Shown one piece after another: positions 1 through 9,380 of a stretch of DNA of 64,000 bases. The DNA is from Lactococcus lactis. Lineage in GTDB: Bacteria; Bacillota; Bacilli; Lactobacillales; Streptococcaceae. Both the position numbers and the translations under genes were made by a program. Numbering within the stretch: the first letter of the stretch is position 1; each line of letters starts with the position of its first letter. Under the pieces are notes generated by a model. That model saw nothing but the letters and a program-made list of their open reading frames with translations, searched no databases and was not told the origin of the DNA. Location of the stretch: the NCBI RefSeq assembly GCF_029023865.1, contig NZ_CP118969.1, positions 992,001 to 1,056,000 on the forward strand, read 5' to 3'.

Positions 1-930
1 GGAACAAATATTGAAAGTTACTTAGAAAGACTAGCAATTAATTTCAAAGAATGGCAATCAGAGTATGTCAAAAGAGAACAGGTTTTTTCTCTATTAGTTA
101 AAAATTATCGTCAATATTTAGAGGAATCAGTTAAGCTAAATGAAAACATTGCAAGAATGTCGGAATCTAAAAATGGTTTGCAAGAGATTATTAATGCAAT
201 TAATTCACTCCCTAATTATATGGACATATATAGTACTTCCTATCGAAATGTTGAATTGTTAGCTAGTGCTCTTGGTGCTGAGGTTTCTGATTTAACGCAT
301 TTGCGAAATATTGACGAATTAAAAGAGATTATTAATAAAGTTTATTTTGAACACGTTTTAGCTCTGATTGATGAAAACTTAGAAAATACAATCAATCATT
401 TCTCAGAAATTCGTTCTAGTTATGACCAAAGCATTATTAACCTGAGAAAACAGTTGGATGAAATGGAAAAAATAACGGGGATTCCAACAAGAAAAGTTAT
501 GATTGAAAGTTCTCTACCTAATGACCTTGATTTGAAGAGCTATTTTACAGGAGCTTTAAATGAAAATGTAAAACAACTGTTTTCTACAATCATTAGTAGT
601 TCATCTTTTATTAATAGCGTGAAAAAGGTTAATCAATTTAAACGTGTTCAAAATCTTTTATCGGTAAATGAAGGAGGAAATGCAATTATTCTTCCTGAAG
701 TTCCAATTGCTTTTGATAAAAAAGAACTTGAGTTTTCACTTGTTATAGCCACTATAAAAAATATTGATGCACCAGTCAAGGTTGAGAAGTTAGAATCAGC
801 TTATGTAAAACCAGAAAAACCAGAAAATCTTGCTGATAAGCCTAGCTATGTTGAAGATATCGTAGAAGTAGAAAAAATTGAAAAACAACATCAAAAGATA
901 GATACAGAACCGTTAAAAGCTCTTGCTTAA
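1..930 (+). CDS. C-terminal part of an unrecognised coiled-coil protein (cut by window edge)
   Basis: The reading frame is open from base 1 without a stop, so the gene begins before the window; an internal ATG at 157 is only an alternative start. The visible 309 residues are mostly charged helices with coiled-coil character in the middle and an acidic, Pro/Glu/Lys-rich tail. I see no signal peptide, membrane segment or catalytic motif. The stop lies 39 bases before the first of two glycosyltransferase genes, so it probably belongs to the same operon. A role in making or modifying a surface glycoprotein or polymer is inference from that position only; I do not recognise the family. Confidence 0.6.
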   Translation, partial: GTNIESYLERLAINFKEWQSEYVKREQVFSLLVKNYRQYLEESVKLNENIARMSESKNGLQEIINAINSLPNYMDIYSTSYRNVELLASALGAEVSDLTHLRNIDELKEIINKVYFEHVLALIDENLENTINHFSEIRSSYDQSIINLRKQLDEMEKITGIPTRKVMIESSLPNDLDLKSYFTGALNENVKQLFSTIISSSSFINSVKKVNQFKRVQNLLSVNEGGNAIILPEVPIAFDKKELEFSLVIATIKNIDAPVKVEKLESAYVKPEKPENLADKPSYVEDIVEVEKIEKQHQKIDTEPLKALA

Positions 931-969
931 TATTTGTTTTAACAATTACCTAAGAGAAGGACACTGATA

Positions 970-2490
970 ATGAATTATTTTGTAAATGAGAATATTTTTA
1001 CTCTAAATTCGGGGACAGAATTTTCGGCGATTAAACGTTTGAAAATGTTTAAGAACCATCAAGTTGAGGCAAAAATTCTAACGAGAAACTATAACTCTCA
1101 ATTATCCGGAGATTTGAAAAGAGTGGGACTAATTCATGATGATGTCATAAATATGTATGATTATTTTCAAGAAGTTATGAATGTTCCTGAAAAAGATGTT
1201 GATTTACGCTATACAGAAAAGATTGATAAAAGAAAATATCATATTGAAGGAATTGACGCGAATGAATCACTGATTAAACATGCGGGACAAACGATTGCGA
1301 AAGTCCTCATTGCACCAGCTACTGTTGGATTAGTAGGTGCAATAGAATATAATGATTCAATGAATCATGTGGTAGCCAAAGATATCTGGGATCGCAGAGG
1401 ATTTCTTTCTTCCACACAATATTTTCATCCAGATGGGACACAAGGAGCGCAAATGTTTTTTGATATTAATGGAACTCCTAAATTGGAGATTACACATATG
1501 AATATCCAAGGAGTTCTAAATCCAACGATGTACAAATTATTGAATTATAAAGGGAAGAATAGACGTTTTAATCGCGAAGAAGAACTTTTTACATTTTTTA
1601 TGAGCGAATTGGCGAGTCAAGAACCAAGCGTTTTTATAAATGATCGTCCATCGCTCATTCCCGCTGTTGCAACTGTAAGTGGAGCAGTAGGAAAATGGCA
1701 ACTTTTACATAATTCTCATTCTAAAAACAATCAACAAGCGGGAGCCTCTCGATCAGTTGCGGATTATCTTCAAGATTTTTTCTCTCTTTATAAGGACAAT
1801 TTTGATGGGTTGATTGTTGCTACCAAACAGCAAAAAGATGAAATTAGTAAATATTATGATTTTAAACATATCGTCACATTAACCGATACATATTCTAAAA
1901 AAGTTAAAAAATCCATTTCACGAGATAAAAACAAAATTATTTATATTGGACGTTTATCATTGGAAAAGAAACCAGCTGATGTTCTAGGAATTTTTGCCAA
2001 AGTTCATGAAAAATTTCCGGAAACTAGCCTTGATTTCTATGGATATTCATCACCTTTAGAGGTTCAAAAAGATTTAGAAAAACTTGTAGAAGCTAATAAT
2101 TTAAAAAAAGTCGTTAATTTTAAAGGCTATCATTCTGGAGAAGTGATTGAAGCAGCTTTAGATAAAGCGGGACTTTTACTTAATACATCAGAGGGAGAAG
2201 CTTTTGGGATGAACGTTTTAGAAGCATTAAATCATGGTGTACCAGTTGTGGCTTATAAAGTTAAATATGGGTTGAATGAACAAATAGAAGATGGGGGAAA
2301 TGGTTATCTTGTTCCTTACGGTGCGATTCAAACCGCTGCTGATTCTGTTATAGAAATTATACGTTCGAAAGCAAATTGGGACAAATTTTCTCGTTCTGCT
2401 TATGCGAAAGCTAAAGAATACAGTGAGGAAGCTGTTTGGTCGCAATGGCTCAATGAAAAAATCATTGTCGATAGTTTATTCATAAAGTAA
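970..2490 (+). CDS. GT4-type glycosyltransferase (GtfA/TarM-like)
   Basis: This 506-residue protein starts at an ATG with an AGAAGGAC ribosome site. The N-terminal half (about 1-300) resembles the sugar-acceptor region of TagE/TarM/GtfA-type enzymes. The C-terminal half is a GT-B nucleotide-sugar domain with YIGRLSLEKKP near residue 320 and an E-rich LNTSEGEAFGMNVLEAL motif near 405, where the EX7E pair of GT4 enzymes is expected. Such enzymes add sugars to wall teichoic acid or to Ser-rich surface proteins in the cytoplasm. It is paralogous to the next gene, 23 bases downstream. The exact acceptor cannot be told from the sequence. Confidence 0.75.
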   Translation: MNYFVNENIFTLNSGTEFSAIKRLKMFKNHQVEAKILTRNYNSQLSGDLKRVGLIHDDVINMYDYFQEVMNVPEKDVDLRYTEKIDKRKYHIEGIDANESLIKHAGQTIAKVLIAPATVGLVGAIEYNDSMNHVVAKDIWDRRGFLSSTQYFHPDGTQGAQMFFDINGTPKLEITHMNIQGVLNPTMYKLLNYKGKNRRFNREEELFTFFMSELASQEPSVFINDRPSLIPAVATVSGAVGKWQLLHNSHSKNNQQAGASRSVADYLQDFFSLYKDNFDGLIVATKQQKDEISKYYDFKHIVTLTDTYSKKVKKSISRDKNKIIYIGRLSLEKKPADVLGIFAKVHEKFPETSLDFYGYSSPLEVQKDLEKLVEANNLKKVVNFKGYHSGEVIEAALDKAGLLLNTSEGEAFGMNVLEALNHGVPVVAYKVKYGLNEQIEDGGNGYLVPYGAIQTAADSVIEIIRSKANWDKFSRSAYAKAKEYSEEAVWSQWLNEKIIVDSLFIK

Positions 2491-2513
2491 TCAAATAAAA
2501 GGAATGGTGAATC

Positions 2514-4139
2514 ATGTTATTTTTTATTAACTCAACATTTAATCAAAAAAATTCAGGGATAGAGCATGCGCAACTGAAACGTGCATCTTTATTTCGGGAG
2601 CATAAAGAAGCTTTTAAGCTAGTATTTCGTGAATGGAATCCTAGTATTCATCGTTTTTTAGCTGAAGCAGGTGTTTCTGAATCAGAAACTCTCTGTATGT
2701 TTGATTATTTTCAAAAAACAGAACATGTTGAGGAGAAGATACTTCATGTCGAAGATTTGGATTTTGGAGTCGAGTCTTTGACTTACAATAAGGAACCAGA
2801 ACAATCTAGATATCTTGTTTTTCAGGGACAACAGCTTATTGCGCGTGTCCGATATTTTGGAGAAGACCCACTTGAACGAGTAAGTGCTGTCGAATATTTT
2901 GATGGATTTGGAAATCTTTATCGAGTTGATTTTTATGATTTTCGTGGTTTTTTAAGTTTATGTCAGTGGTACACACCTGATAATAAGATTGGTACGGAGG
3001 TTTGGCTGGATATTAATGGTAAACCAGTACTAGAAACATTTAATAAATATGATGGAAATAAGAAATATGACAAAACTGGTTGGCGGTTGCTTAGTTCTGA
3101 AGGCGCAATCTATAATTTTGCTAACATTGATGAGTTAACGCTTCATTTTCTTGATTTATTAAATGAGGAATACTGGCAAGGTGATAAAGCAAATATTTTC
3201 ATTATGGACAGAACTCATTTGGCAGATTGGGCACTATTGAATTTAGAAAGACCTGCCTATACGGTACTTCATTTGCATAATTCACATGCTGGAAATGCCC
3301 AAGAGCCCATGCATTCGGTCATGAATAACTTTTATGAGTTTGGATTGATGAATTCAAATGGTTACGATGCTATTGTTTCAGCAACAGAAAAACAAACACT
3401 TGATGTTTCAAAACGATTTAATCCTCAAAGCAAATTATTTACTATTCCTGTTGGAGTTGTTCCAAATGAAGTTTTTTCAGAAAAGCGAATTGATATGAAG
3501 GAGCGTAGAGTGCATAGCGTTTTAGTTACTGCACGTGTTGCACCTGAAAAAAGAATTGATCATATTATTAGGGCGATAGGGATTGCAAGACAAACTGTTC
3601 CAGATATTACACTAGATTTTTATGGTTATGTTGATCATCGAGATGATGATTCTGCACAAAAGGCCATTAATGCTGCAATAAAAGAATATCATATGGAAGA
3701 AGCAGTGCATCAATTCGAGTATGCTAATAATGTTGGGGAGCTGCAAAAAGATTTCCAAGTCTATGCCTTAGCTTCAATCATGGAAGGGTTTAATTTATCT
3801 CTCATGGAGGCAATAAGCCATGGGATGGTTGGTGTCACTTATGATGTAAACTATGGCCCAAATGAGTTGATAGTGGATGGAGAAAATGGTTTTGTTGTAC
3901 CTTATGAGGGAATTCAAGAAATGGCTGACCGTTTAGTTGAACTGTTTACTCAGGAAGATAAACTACAAAAAATGTCTACTCAGTCTTATGAATTAGCTAG
4001 ACGCTATTCTGAAGAAAATGTCTGGAAAGCTTGGCAGGCCCTTATTGACGATGCAAACAAAAAGAATATTGACTATCGTTCTCCAATTACAGAGGGAATA
4101 GGAGATCAAAGGATATATTCTGCAAAAAAATCTAAGTAG
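2514..4139 (+). CDS. GT4-type glycosyltransferase, paralogue of the preceding gene
   Basis: The 541-residue product opens like its neighbour (FFINSTFNQKNSGIEHAQLKR against YFVNENIFTLNSGTEF) and shares its plan: an acceptor domain, then a GT-B domain with VTARVAPEKRIDHI near 345 and a MEGFNLSLMEAISHG motif near 425. This is the pattern of the GtfA/GtfB pairs that act as complexes, with one subunit often catalytic and the other recognising substrate; here both keep the Glu motif. The start has a clear AAAGGAATGG ribosome site. It is the last gene of the operon, followed at once by a strong terminator. The acceptor polymer or protein is unknown. Confidence 0.75.
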   Translation: MLFFINSTFNQKNSGIEHAQLKRASLFREHKEAFKLVFREWNPSIHRFLAEAGVSESETLCMFDYFQKTEHVEEKILHVEDLDFGVESLTYNKEPEQSRYLVFQGQQLIARVRYFGEDPLERVSAVEYFDGFGNLYRVDFYDFRGFLSLCQWYTPDNKIGTEVWLDINGKPVLETFNKYDGNKKYDKTGWRLLSSEGAIYNFANIDELTLHFLDLLNEEYWQGDKANIFIMDRTHLADWALLNLERPAYTVLHLHNSHAGNAQEPMHSVMNNFYEFGLMNSNGYDAIVSATEKQTLDVSKRFNPQSKLFTIPVGVVPNEVFSEKRIDMKERRVHSVLVTARVAPEKRIDHIIRAIGIARQTVPDITLDFYGYVDHRDDDSAQKAINAAIKEYHMEEAVHQFEYANNVGELQKDFQVYALASIMEGFNLSLMEAISHGMVGVTYDVNYGPNELIVDGENGFVVPYEGIQEMADRLVELFTQEDKLQKMSTQSYELARRYSEENVWKAWQALIDDANKKNIDYRSPITEGIGDQRIYSAKKSK

Positions 4140-4140
4140 A

Positions 4141-4182
4141 AAAAGAAAAGTTATAACAATTGTTGTTATAGCTTCTTTTTGT
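4141..4182 (+). terminator. Intrinsic terminator of the glycosyltransferase operon
   Basis: An 11-pair stem (AGTTATAACAA with TTGTTATAGCT, one G-U pair) extended by AAAGAA/TTCTTT has a 3-base loop and ends in a T-run directly after the second glycosyltransferase stop. Confidence 0.85.
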
Positions 4183-4260
4183 TAAAAATTTCAGCAAAAA
4201 AAGGATTATTAAAAATATATTTGGCTTAGGAGTTTGAGAAAACTTACTAAATGGTATAGA

Positions 4261-4289
4261 TTGAAAAATAAATGATAAAGCGCTATAAT
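4261..4289 (+). promoter_or_regulatory. busR promoter
   Basis: TTGAAA at 4261-4266 and TATAAT at 4284-4289 are separated by exactly 17 bases, about 65 bases upstream of the busR start. The spacer and -10 carry GATAAAGCGCTATAA, which resembles a catabolite-responsive element; that second reading is weak. Confidence 0.65.
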
Positions 4290-4354
4290 ATGAAAGAATT
4301 TCATTTTGTTCAGGTAATAATAGATTTTTAATGACTTGTGATGAGGAGAATTAG

Positions 4355-4975
4355 ATGCGCATAGCGAGACAACCAAGATATCAGCAGATTGCATTACAAA
4401 TTGCTGAAAGAATTGTACGTAATGAACTTAAAGTTGGACAAAAAATATACGCTCGTTCAACTCTTGCAACAACTTTTGCTGTCTCACCCGAAACGGCACG
4501 TAAAGCAATCAATGTTCTAAGTGACTTGGGAATAGTTGACCCTGTTCATGGGAGCGGAGTGAATATTGCTTCAAAGCAAAAGGCACAGGAATATCTGGCA
4601 CAATATCAAGAAGTGGAAACAATGCAAGATTTACGGACACAAATCATGCAGAGTGTGGAGAGTCAGAGAAGAGAATTAGCTAATTTTTCATCCATCTTGG
4701 ATAAATTGGTTGACCAAACTGAGCATTTTCAAAAAACAAATCCTTTAACTCCTATTGAATTTGAACTGGAAAAAGACTCTGAAAAGTTCGGACTGAGCCT
4801 AGGAGAAATGAATCTTTGGCAAAATACAGGGGCGACAGTTGTTGCCATTTTGCAAAATGCAGAATTAATTGTTTCGCCAGGACCATACGCAACATTAAAT
4901 CAAGGAGATACCTTATATTTTGTGGGTGCCTCTGATACAGGACAAATTGTCCAAAATTTCTTTTATGGCAACTAA
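4355..4975 (+). CDS. busR: BusR, c-di-AMP-responsive GntR-type repressor of busA
   Basis: The 206-residue protein has an N-terminal GntR winged helix (about 1-70), a helical linker (about 80-115) and a C-terminal RCK_C/TrkA-C domain (about 125-206). This combination is diagnostic of BusR, known in Lactococcus and streptococci to bind c-di-AMP through RCK_C and to repress the glycine-betaine transporter when ionic strength is low. It lies directly upstream of busAA-busAB with its own promoter and terminator, and an inverted-repeat operator overlaps the busA promoter. The start ATG at 4355 follows GAGGAG. Identification is firm from domain order and context. Confidence 0.92.
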   Translation: MRIARQPRYQQIALQIAERIVRNELKVGQKIYARSTLATTFAVSPETARKAINVLSDLGIVDPVHGSGVNIASKQKAQEYLAQYQEVETMQDLRTQIMQSVESQRRELANFSSILDKLVDQTEHFQKTNPLTPIEFELEKDSEKFGLSLGEMNLWQNTGATVVAILQNAELIVSPGPYATLNQGDTLYFVGASDTGQIVQNFFYGN

Positions 4976-4977
4976 GA

Positions 4978-5005
4978 CATCGTTTACAAAACGATGCCTT
5001 TTTTT
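4978..5005 (+). terminator. busR terminator
   Basis: The arms CATCGTTT and AAACGATG flank a 3-base loop, followed by CC and seven T. It lies just after the busR stop. Confidence 0.85.
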
Positions 5006-5023
5006 AAGTTCAAGTTTAGTTAG

Positions 5024-5064
5024 TTGACATAGTGACTACATATTGTTATTATTGAGTGGTCACT
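5024..5064 (+). promoter_or_regulatory. busA promoter with overlapping BusR operator
   Basis: TTGACA (5024-5029), 17 bases and TATTAT (5047-5052) form the promoter. The inverted half-sites AGTGACTAC (5031-5039) and GTGGTCACT (5056-5064), separated by 16 bases, sit on the spacer and just past the -10, so a bound dimer of dimers would block RNA polymerase. BusR is known to bind such paired GTGAC half-sites. A leader of about 125 bases follows before busAA. Confidence 0.8.
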
Positions 5065-5185
5065 TTAAATAAGAAAATCACTTGTGAAACTTAAAACTTC
5101 TAATTATTAATTAACTTATTTATTTAGAATTTATATTTCTAAAAAAGTTTTAAGCTTCCTTGTGTTAGAGTAAAGGAGAGCTATT

Positions 5186-6412
5186 TTGCCAGTAAAAATA
5201 AAAATTGAACATTTAACTAAAATTTTTGGCAAACGGATTAAAACCGCATTATCAATGGTTGAAAAAGGTGAGCCCAAAAATGAAATTTTGAAAAAAACCG
5301 GTGCAACTGTAGGGGTTTATGATACAAATTTTGAAATCAATGAGGGTGAAATTTTTGTCATCATGGGTCTATCTGGTTCAGGTAAATCAACTTTGTTGCG
5401 TTTGCTTAACCGATTGATTGAACCAACGAGCGGAAAAATATTTATTGACAACCAAGATGTTGCTACATTAAATAAAGAAGATTTGCTTCAAGTTCGTCGT
5501 AAAACAATGAGTATGGTTTTCCAAAATTTTGGTCTATTTCCACATCGAACAATTTTAGAAAATACTGAGTATGGTTTGGAAGTTCAAAATGTACCAAAGG
5601 AAGAACGTCGCAAACGCGCGGAGAAGGCCTTAGATAATGCAAACTTGTTAGACTTTAAAGATCAGTATCCTAAACAATTATCTGGTGGGATGCAACAACG
5701 GGTTGGGCTTGCGCGTGCCTTAGCTAATGACCCAGAGATTTTGCTCATGGATGAAGCTTTCTCTGCTCTTGACCCTTTGATTCGTCGCGAAATGCAAGAT
5801 GAGCTACTTGAACTTCAAGCAAAATTTCAAAAAACAATTATCTTTGTTTCTCATGATTTGAACGAAGCCCTTCGTATTGGTGACCGCATCGCAATCATGA
5901 AAGATGGTAAAATCATGCAAATTGGTACTGGTGAGGAAATCTTGACCAATCCAGCAAATGATTATGTTAAAACTTTCGTAGAAGATGTAGATCGTGCAAA
6001 AGTTATTACAGCAGAGAATATTATGATTCCAGCTTTAACTACTAACATTGATGTTGATGGACCTAGCGTTGCCTTGAAGAAGATGAAGACTGAAGAGGTC
6101 AGCTCTCTAATGGCTGTTGACAAAAAGCGTCAATTCCGTGGTGTTGTTACGAGTGAACAAGCTATTGCTGCTAGAAAAAATAATCAACCATTAAAAGATG
6201 TGATGACTACAGATGTCGGAACAGTTTCTAAAGAAATGCTTGTAAGAGATATCTTGCCAATTATCTATGATGCCCCAACGCCTTTAGCAGTTGTTGATGA
6301 TAATGGATTCCTTAAAGGTGTATTGATTCGAGGAAGTGTTTTAGAGGCCTTAGCTGATATTCCTGATGAGGACGAAGTAGAGGAGATTGAAAAAGAGGAG
6401 GAGAATAAATGA
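5186..6412 (+). CDS. busAA: Glycine betaine ABC transporter, ATPase subunit BusAA (OpuAA)
   Basis: The 408-residue subunit starts at TTG (5186) eight bases after AAAGGAG. Walker [10 protein letters not shown] lies at 61-69, the signature LSGGMQQR near 171 and Walker B LLMDEA soon after. The C-terminus carries two CBS modules (about 270-390) and an acidic tail ([13 protein letters not shown]). In lactococcal OpuA the CBS pair and the charged tail sense ionic strength and c-di-AMP to gate uptake of glycine betaine and proline betaine. The gene overlaps busAB by four bases, as expected for translational coupling, and is repressed by BusR. Confidence 0.95.
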   Translation: MPVKIKIEHLTKIFGKRIKTALSMVEKGEPKNEILKKTGATVGVYDTNFEINEGEIFVIMGLSGSGKSTLLRLLNRLIEPTSGKIFIDNQDVATLNKEDLLQVRRKTMSMVFQNFGLFPHRTILENTEYGLEVQNVPKEERRKRAEKALDNANLLDFKDQYPKQLSGGMQQRVGLARALANDPEILLMDEAFSALDPLIRREMQDELLELQAKFQKTIIFVSHDLNEALRIGDRIAIMKDGKIMQIGTGEEILTNPANDYVKTFVEDVDRAKVITAENIMIPALTTNIDVDGPSVALKKMKTEEVSSLMAVDKKRQFRGVVTSEQAIAARKNNQPLKDVMTTDVGTVSKEMLVRDILPIIYDAPTPLAVVDDNGFLKGVLIRGSVLEALADIPDEDEVEEIEKEEENK

Positions 6413-8130
6413 TTGATTTAGCTATTGGACAAGTACCCATAGCAAACTGGGTGTCATCGGCAACAGATTGGATTACTAGTACTTTTAGTTCAGGATTTGA
6501 TGTGATTCAAAAATCCGGAACAGTATTGATGAATGGAATTACGGGAGCTTTAACTGCTGTTCCATTCTGGTTGATGATTGCTGTTGTTACTATCCTTGCC
6601 ATTTTGGTTTCAGGTAAAAAAATTGCCTTTCCTTTATTCACTTTCATCGGTCTTTCTTTAATTGCTAACCAGGGCTTATGGTCAGATTTGATGAGTACAA
6701 TCACACTTGTCTTACTTTCAAGTTTATTGTCAATCATCATTGGAGTTCCTTTAGGGATTTGGATGGCCAAATCTGATTTAGTGGCTAAGATCGTTCAACC
6801 GATTTTGGACTTTATGCAAACAATGCCTGGTTTCGTTTATTTGATTCCAGCGGTTGCATTCTTTGGAATTGGAGTTGTTCCTGGGGTATTTGCCTCTGTT
6901 ATCTTTGCACTTCCACCAACAGTCAGAATGACTAACTTGGGAATTCGTCAAGTTTCAACAGAATTAGTTGAAGCGGCAGATTCATTTGGTTCAACTGCCC
7001 GTCAAAAGCTCTTTAAATTGGAATTTCCTTTGGCTAAAGGAACGATTATGGCCGGTGTTAACCAAACGATTATGTTAGCTCTTTCTATGGTTGTTATCGC
7101 TTCTATGATTGGGGCACCTGGCTTAGGTCGTGGTGTACTTGCAGCCGTTCAATCAGCTGATATTGGTAAAGGGTTTGTAAGTGGGATTTCATTAGTTATT
7201 TTGGCTATTATTATTGACCGCTTTACACAAAAACTTAATGTTTCTCCTCTTGAAAAACAGGGAAATCCTACAGTTAAAAAATGGAAACGTGGAATTGCCT
7301 TAGTTTCATTGTTAGCTTTAATTGTTGGTGCCTTTTCAGGAATGTCTTTTGGAAAAACAGCCTCTGATAAAAAAGTTGATTTAGTTTATATGAACTGGGA
7401 TTCAGAAGTTGCATCAATCAATGTTTTGACTCAAGCGATGAAAGAACATGGCTTTGATGTAAAAACGACAGCTTTAGATAATGCAGTGGCTTGGCAAACG
7501 GTAGCGAATGGTCAAGCAGATGGAATGGTTTCTGCTTGGTTACCAAATACTCATAAAACACAATGGCAAAAATATGGTAAATCTGTTGATTTGTTAGGTC
7601 CTAACCTTAAAGGGGCTAAAGTTGGGTTTGTTGTTCCAAGTTATATGAATGTTAATTCAATTGAAGATTTAACAAATCAAGCGAATAAGACAATCACAGG
7701 TATTGAACCAGGTGCAGGTGTAATGGCTGCGAGTGAAAAAACGCTTAATAGCTATGATAATCTTAAAGATTGGAAACTTGTTCCTTCATCATCAGGTGCA
7801 ATGACTGTAGCTCTTGGTGAAGCAATCAAACAACATAAAGATATTGTCATTACTGGTTGGTCACCTCATTGGATGTTTAACAAATATGATTTGAAATATT
7901 TGGCTGATCCAAAAGGAACAATGGGAACTTCGGAAAATATTAATACCATTGTTCGTAAAGGTTTGAAGAAAGAAAATCCAGAAGCTTATAAAGTTTTAGA
8001 TAAATTTAATTGGACAACTAAGGATATGGAAGCTGTCATGCTTGATATTCAAAATGGTAAAACACCAGAAGAAGCTGCCAAAAATTGGATTAAAGATCAT
8101 CAAAAAGAAGTTGATAAATGGTTTAAATAA
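6409..8130 (+). CDS. busAB: Glycine betaine transporter permease fused to substrate-binding domain, BusAB (OpuABC)
   Basis: The 573-residue protein fuses a permease (about residues 1-300, several hydrophobic helices with the EAA-type loop [11 protein letters not shown]) to an extracellular substrate-binding domain (about 320-573, beginning [12 protein letters not shown]). The Trp-rich segments ([21 protein letters not shown]) would form the aromatic box for the betaine methyl groups. Lactococcal OpuA is known to have this fused arrangement with two binding domains per transporter. It overlaps busAA and is followed by a terminator. Function is well supported. Confidence 0.95.
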   Translation: MIDLAIGQVPIANWVSSATDWITSTFSSGFDVIQKSGTVLMNGITGALTAVPFWLMIAVVTILAILVSGKKIAFPLFTFIGLSLIANQGLWSDLMSTITLVLLSSLLSIIIGVPLGIWMAKSDLVAKIVQPILDFMQTMPGFVYLIPAVAFFGIGVVPGVFASVIFALPPTVRMTNLGIRQVSTELVEAADSFGSTARQKLFKLEFPLAKGTIMAGVNQTIMLALSMVVIASMIGAPGLGRGVLAAVQSADIGKGFVSGISLVILAIIIDRFTQKLNVSPLEKQGNPTVKKWKRGIALVSLLALIVGAFSGMSFGKTASDKKVDLVYMNWDSEVASINVLTQAMKEHGFDVKTTALDNAVAWQTVANGQADGMVSAWLPNTHKTQWQKYGKSVDLLGPNLKGAKVGFVVPSYMNVNSIEDLTNQANKTITGIEPGAGVMAASEKTLNSYDNLKDWKLVPSSSGAMTVALGEAIKQHKDIVITGWSPHWMFNKYDLKYLADPKGTMGTSENINTIVRKGLKKENPEAYKVLDKFNWTTKDMEAVMLDIQNGKTPEEAAKNWIKDHQKEVDKWFK

Positions 8131-8155
8131 TCAACGAAGATTTAGATTTAATGAA

Positions 8156-8190
8156 AACTTTCTAGCATTATAGTTAGAAGGTTTTTTATT
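8156..8190 (+). terminator. busA operon terminator
   Basis: AACTTTCTA (8156-8164) pairs with TAGAAGGTT (8175-8183) around a 10-base loop and is followed by a T-run. Confidence 0.75.
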
Positions 8191-8321
8191 ATTTCATTCT
8201 AAGTTTATTATTTTTAGATTTATAACATTTATGTTAAAATGATTTTGTAGAGTCGAATGAGGAAATTTTACTAAAGTTTTATTATTTGGCTGTTTATCTA
8301 TAAAACTAGGAGGAGAGACAA

Positions 8322-8492
8322 ATGAATCGTACATTTATTAAAGGCTTTTTGGCAGGGAATGCACTTTTGATAGCTGGACTTGCTGCCACTGCTATTGGCA
8401 TTAAAACAAAAGTTATCAATCCTATCAAGAAAAAAGAAGAACAAATTGAAATGGGTAGAAAACGAGCAGCCAGAAAACGGATTGCCCCTTAA
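8322..8492 (+). CDS. DUF3042-family small membrane-anchored protein
   Basis: A 56-residue product is read from an ATG preceded by AGGAGGAG. It has one hydrophobic N-terminal helix (about 7-25, GFLAGNALLIAGLAATAIG) and then a basic, charged tail ending RKRAARKRIAP. This layout matches DUF3042, a short family found across lactic acid bacteria whose function is unknown to me. Expected topology is a single membrane anchor with the basic tail in the cytoplasm. The gene stands alone between two terminators. Confidence 0.75.
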   Translation: MNRTFIKGFLAGNALLIAGLAATAIGIKTKVINPIKKKEEQIEMGRKRAARKRIAP

Positions 8493-8510
8493 GTTAACAA
8501 ACATAATAAG

Positions 8511-8541
8511 AAAAACGTAAATCGAAAGATTTACGTTTTTT
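8511..8541. terminator. Bidirectional terminator
   Basis: AAAACGTAAATC and GATTTACGTTTT form a long stem with a GAAA tetraloop, A-rich on the left and T-rich on the right. It serves the DUF3042 gene (+) and the convergent TetR gene (-). Confidence 0.85.
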
Positions 8542-9106
8542 ATTTTGTTCCTTTAAAAATAAGCTCATTGATTGAAGTGCTCATAAAAAAGATAAATTTT
8601 GGACGGAATTTTTCATATGCAATGGGAATATCGGCTTCTAACCAAAGAGTGAGAACGGTAATAAGTTGAGCGTTAAAGTATTTTAGGAGTTCTTGAGCTG
8701 TAAAATAATTTGCTAAACCATGTTTTTTTATAAGAGAGTTAAAGTGTTTTTCAGCCCACTTCCAAGTTCTATCACTGATTGGACCGATTAACCGGAAAGG
8801 AAGTTGAGAGCCAAAAATAATATGAGCTTCTTCTTTATGTTGCCAAAGGACCGGAAGTAGAAGGTCAGAAAGGAGTTCAATAGTAACATCTTCACAGTTA
8901 TATTGAAGTAAACGCTCATTAACTTCATCTACAATATTCAGATAGATGTATTCGACAATTCCGGGAACGCCCGTTTTAAAATTATTTTTAATCGTTGTAC
9001 GGGTAATGTGTGACCGTTTAGAGATTTCTTCAATAGTTACTTTTTGAGATTCGGAGGCGATATTTAAGAGAGTGCGAATAATAATTTCTTTCGTATCTTT
9101 TGTCAT
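8540..9106 (-). CDS. TetR-family transcriptional regulator
   Basis: The 188-residue protein has an N-terminal helix-turn-helix of TetR type (about 8-52; VTIEEISKRSHITRTTIKNNF) and an all-helical ligand or dimerisation half. Ligand and target cannot be told. A target could be itself or the divergent ibrA-like gene, because the AT-rich gap 9107-9380 must contain both promoters. I see no convincing long inverted repeat there. Confidence 0.75.
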   Translation of the reverse strand: MTKDTKEIIIRTLLNIASESQKVTIEEISKRSHITRTTIKNNFKTGVPGIVEYIYLNIVDEVNERLLQYNCEDVTIELLSDLLLPVLWQHKEEAHIIFGSQLPFRLIGPISDRTWKWAEKHFNSLIKKHGLANYFTAQELLKYFNAQLITVLTLWLEADIPIAYEKFRPKFIFFMSTSINELIFKGTK

Positions 9107-9380
9107 GATGCTTCTATTTTATACTTGGAGGAGTATAAAATCCTTTCTTTTTTAAAATTATTTGCTTAATAGGCAATAATTAAAAATAATCTATTATAGA
9201 TAATTTTTTTAGTATTTGAAATAGTATATCATTATTTTATTAAGAAATCAATTGTTTTGATTATTTTTTAGTTTCATAAAAACTTTTACAAAGTTTTTGC
9301 TTTCTTGTAATATATAATTGTTGATAGTTTTAACGAAGCGCTTTGGAAAAATGAAATCAATAATGGAAAGGAAAGACGAG

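Noticed and set aside
9318-9380. Upstream extension of the IbrA-like protein
   Set aside because: The extra residues before GTG 9381 lack similarity to the family start, and the best ribosome site lies inside this extension.
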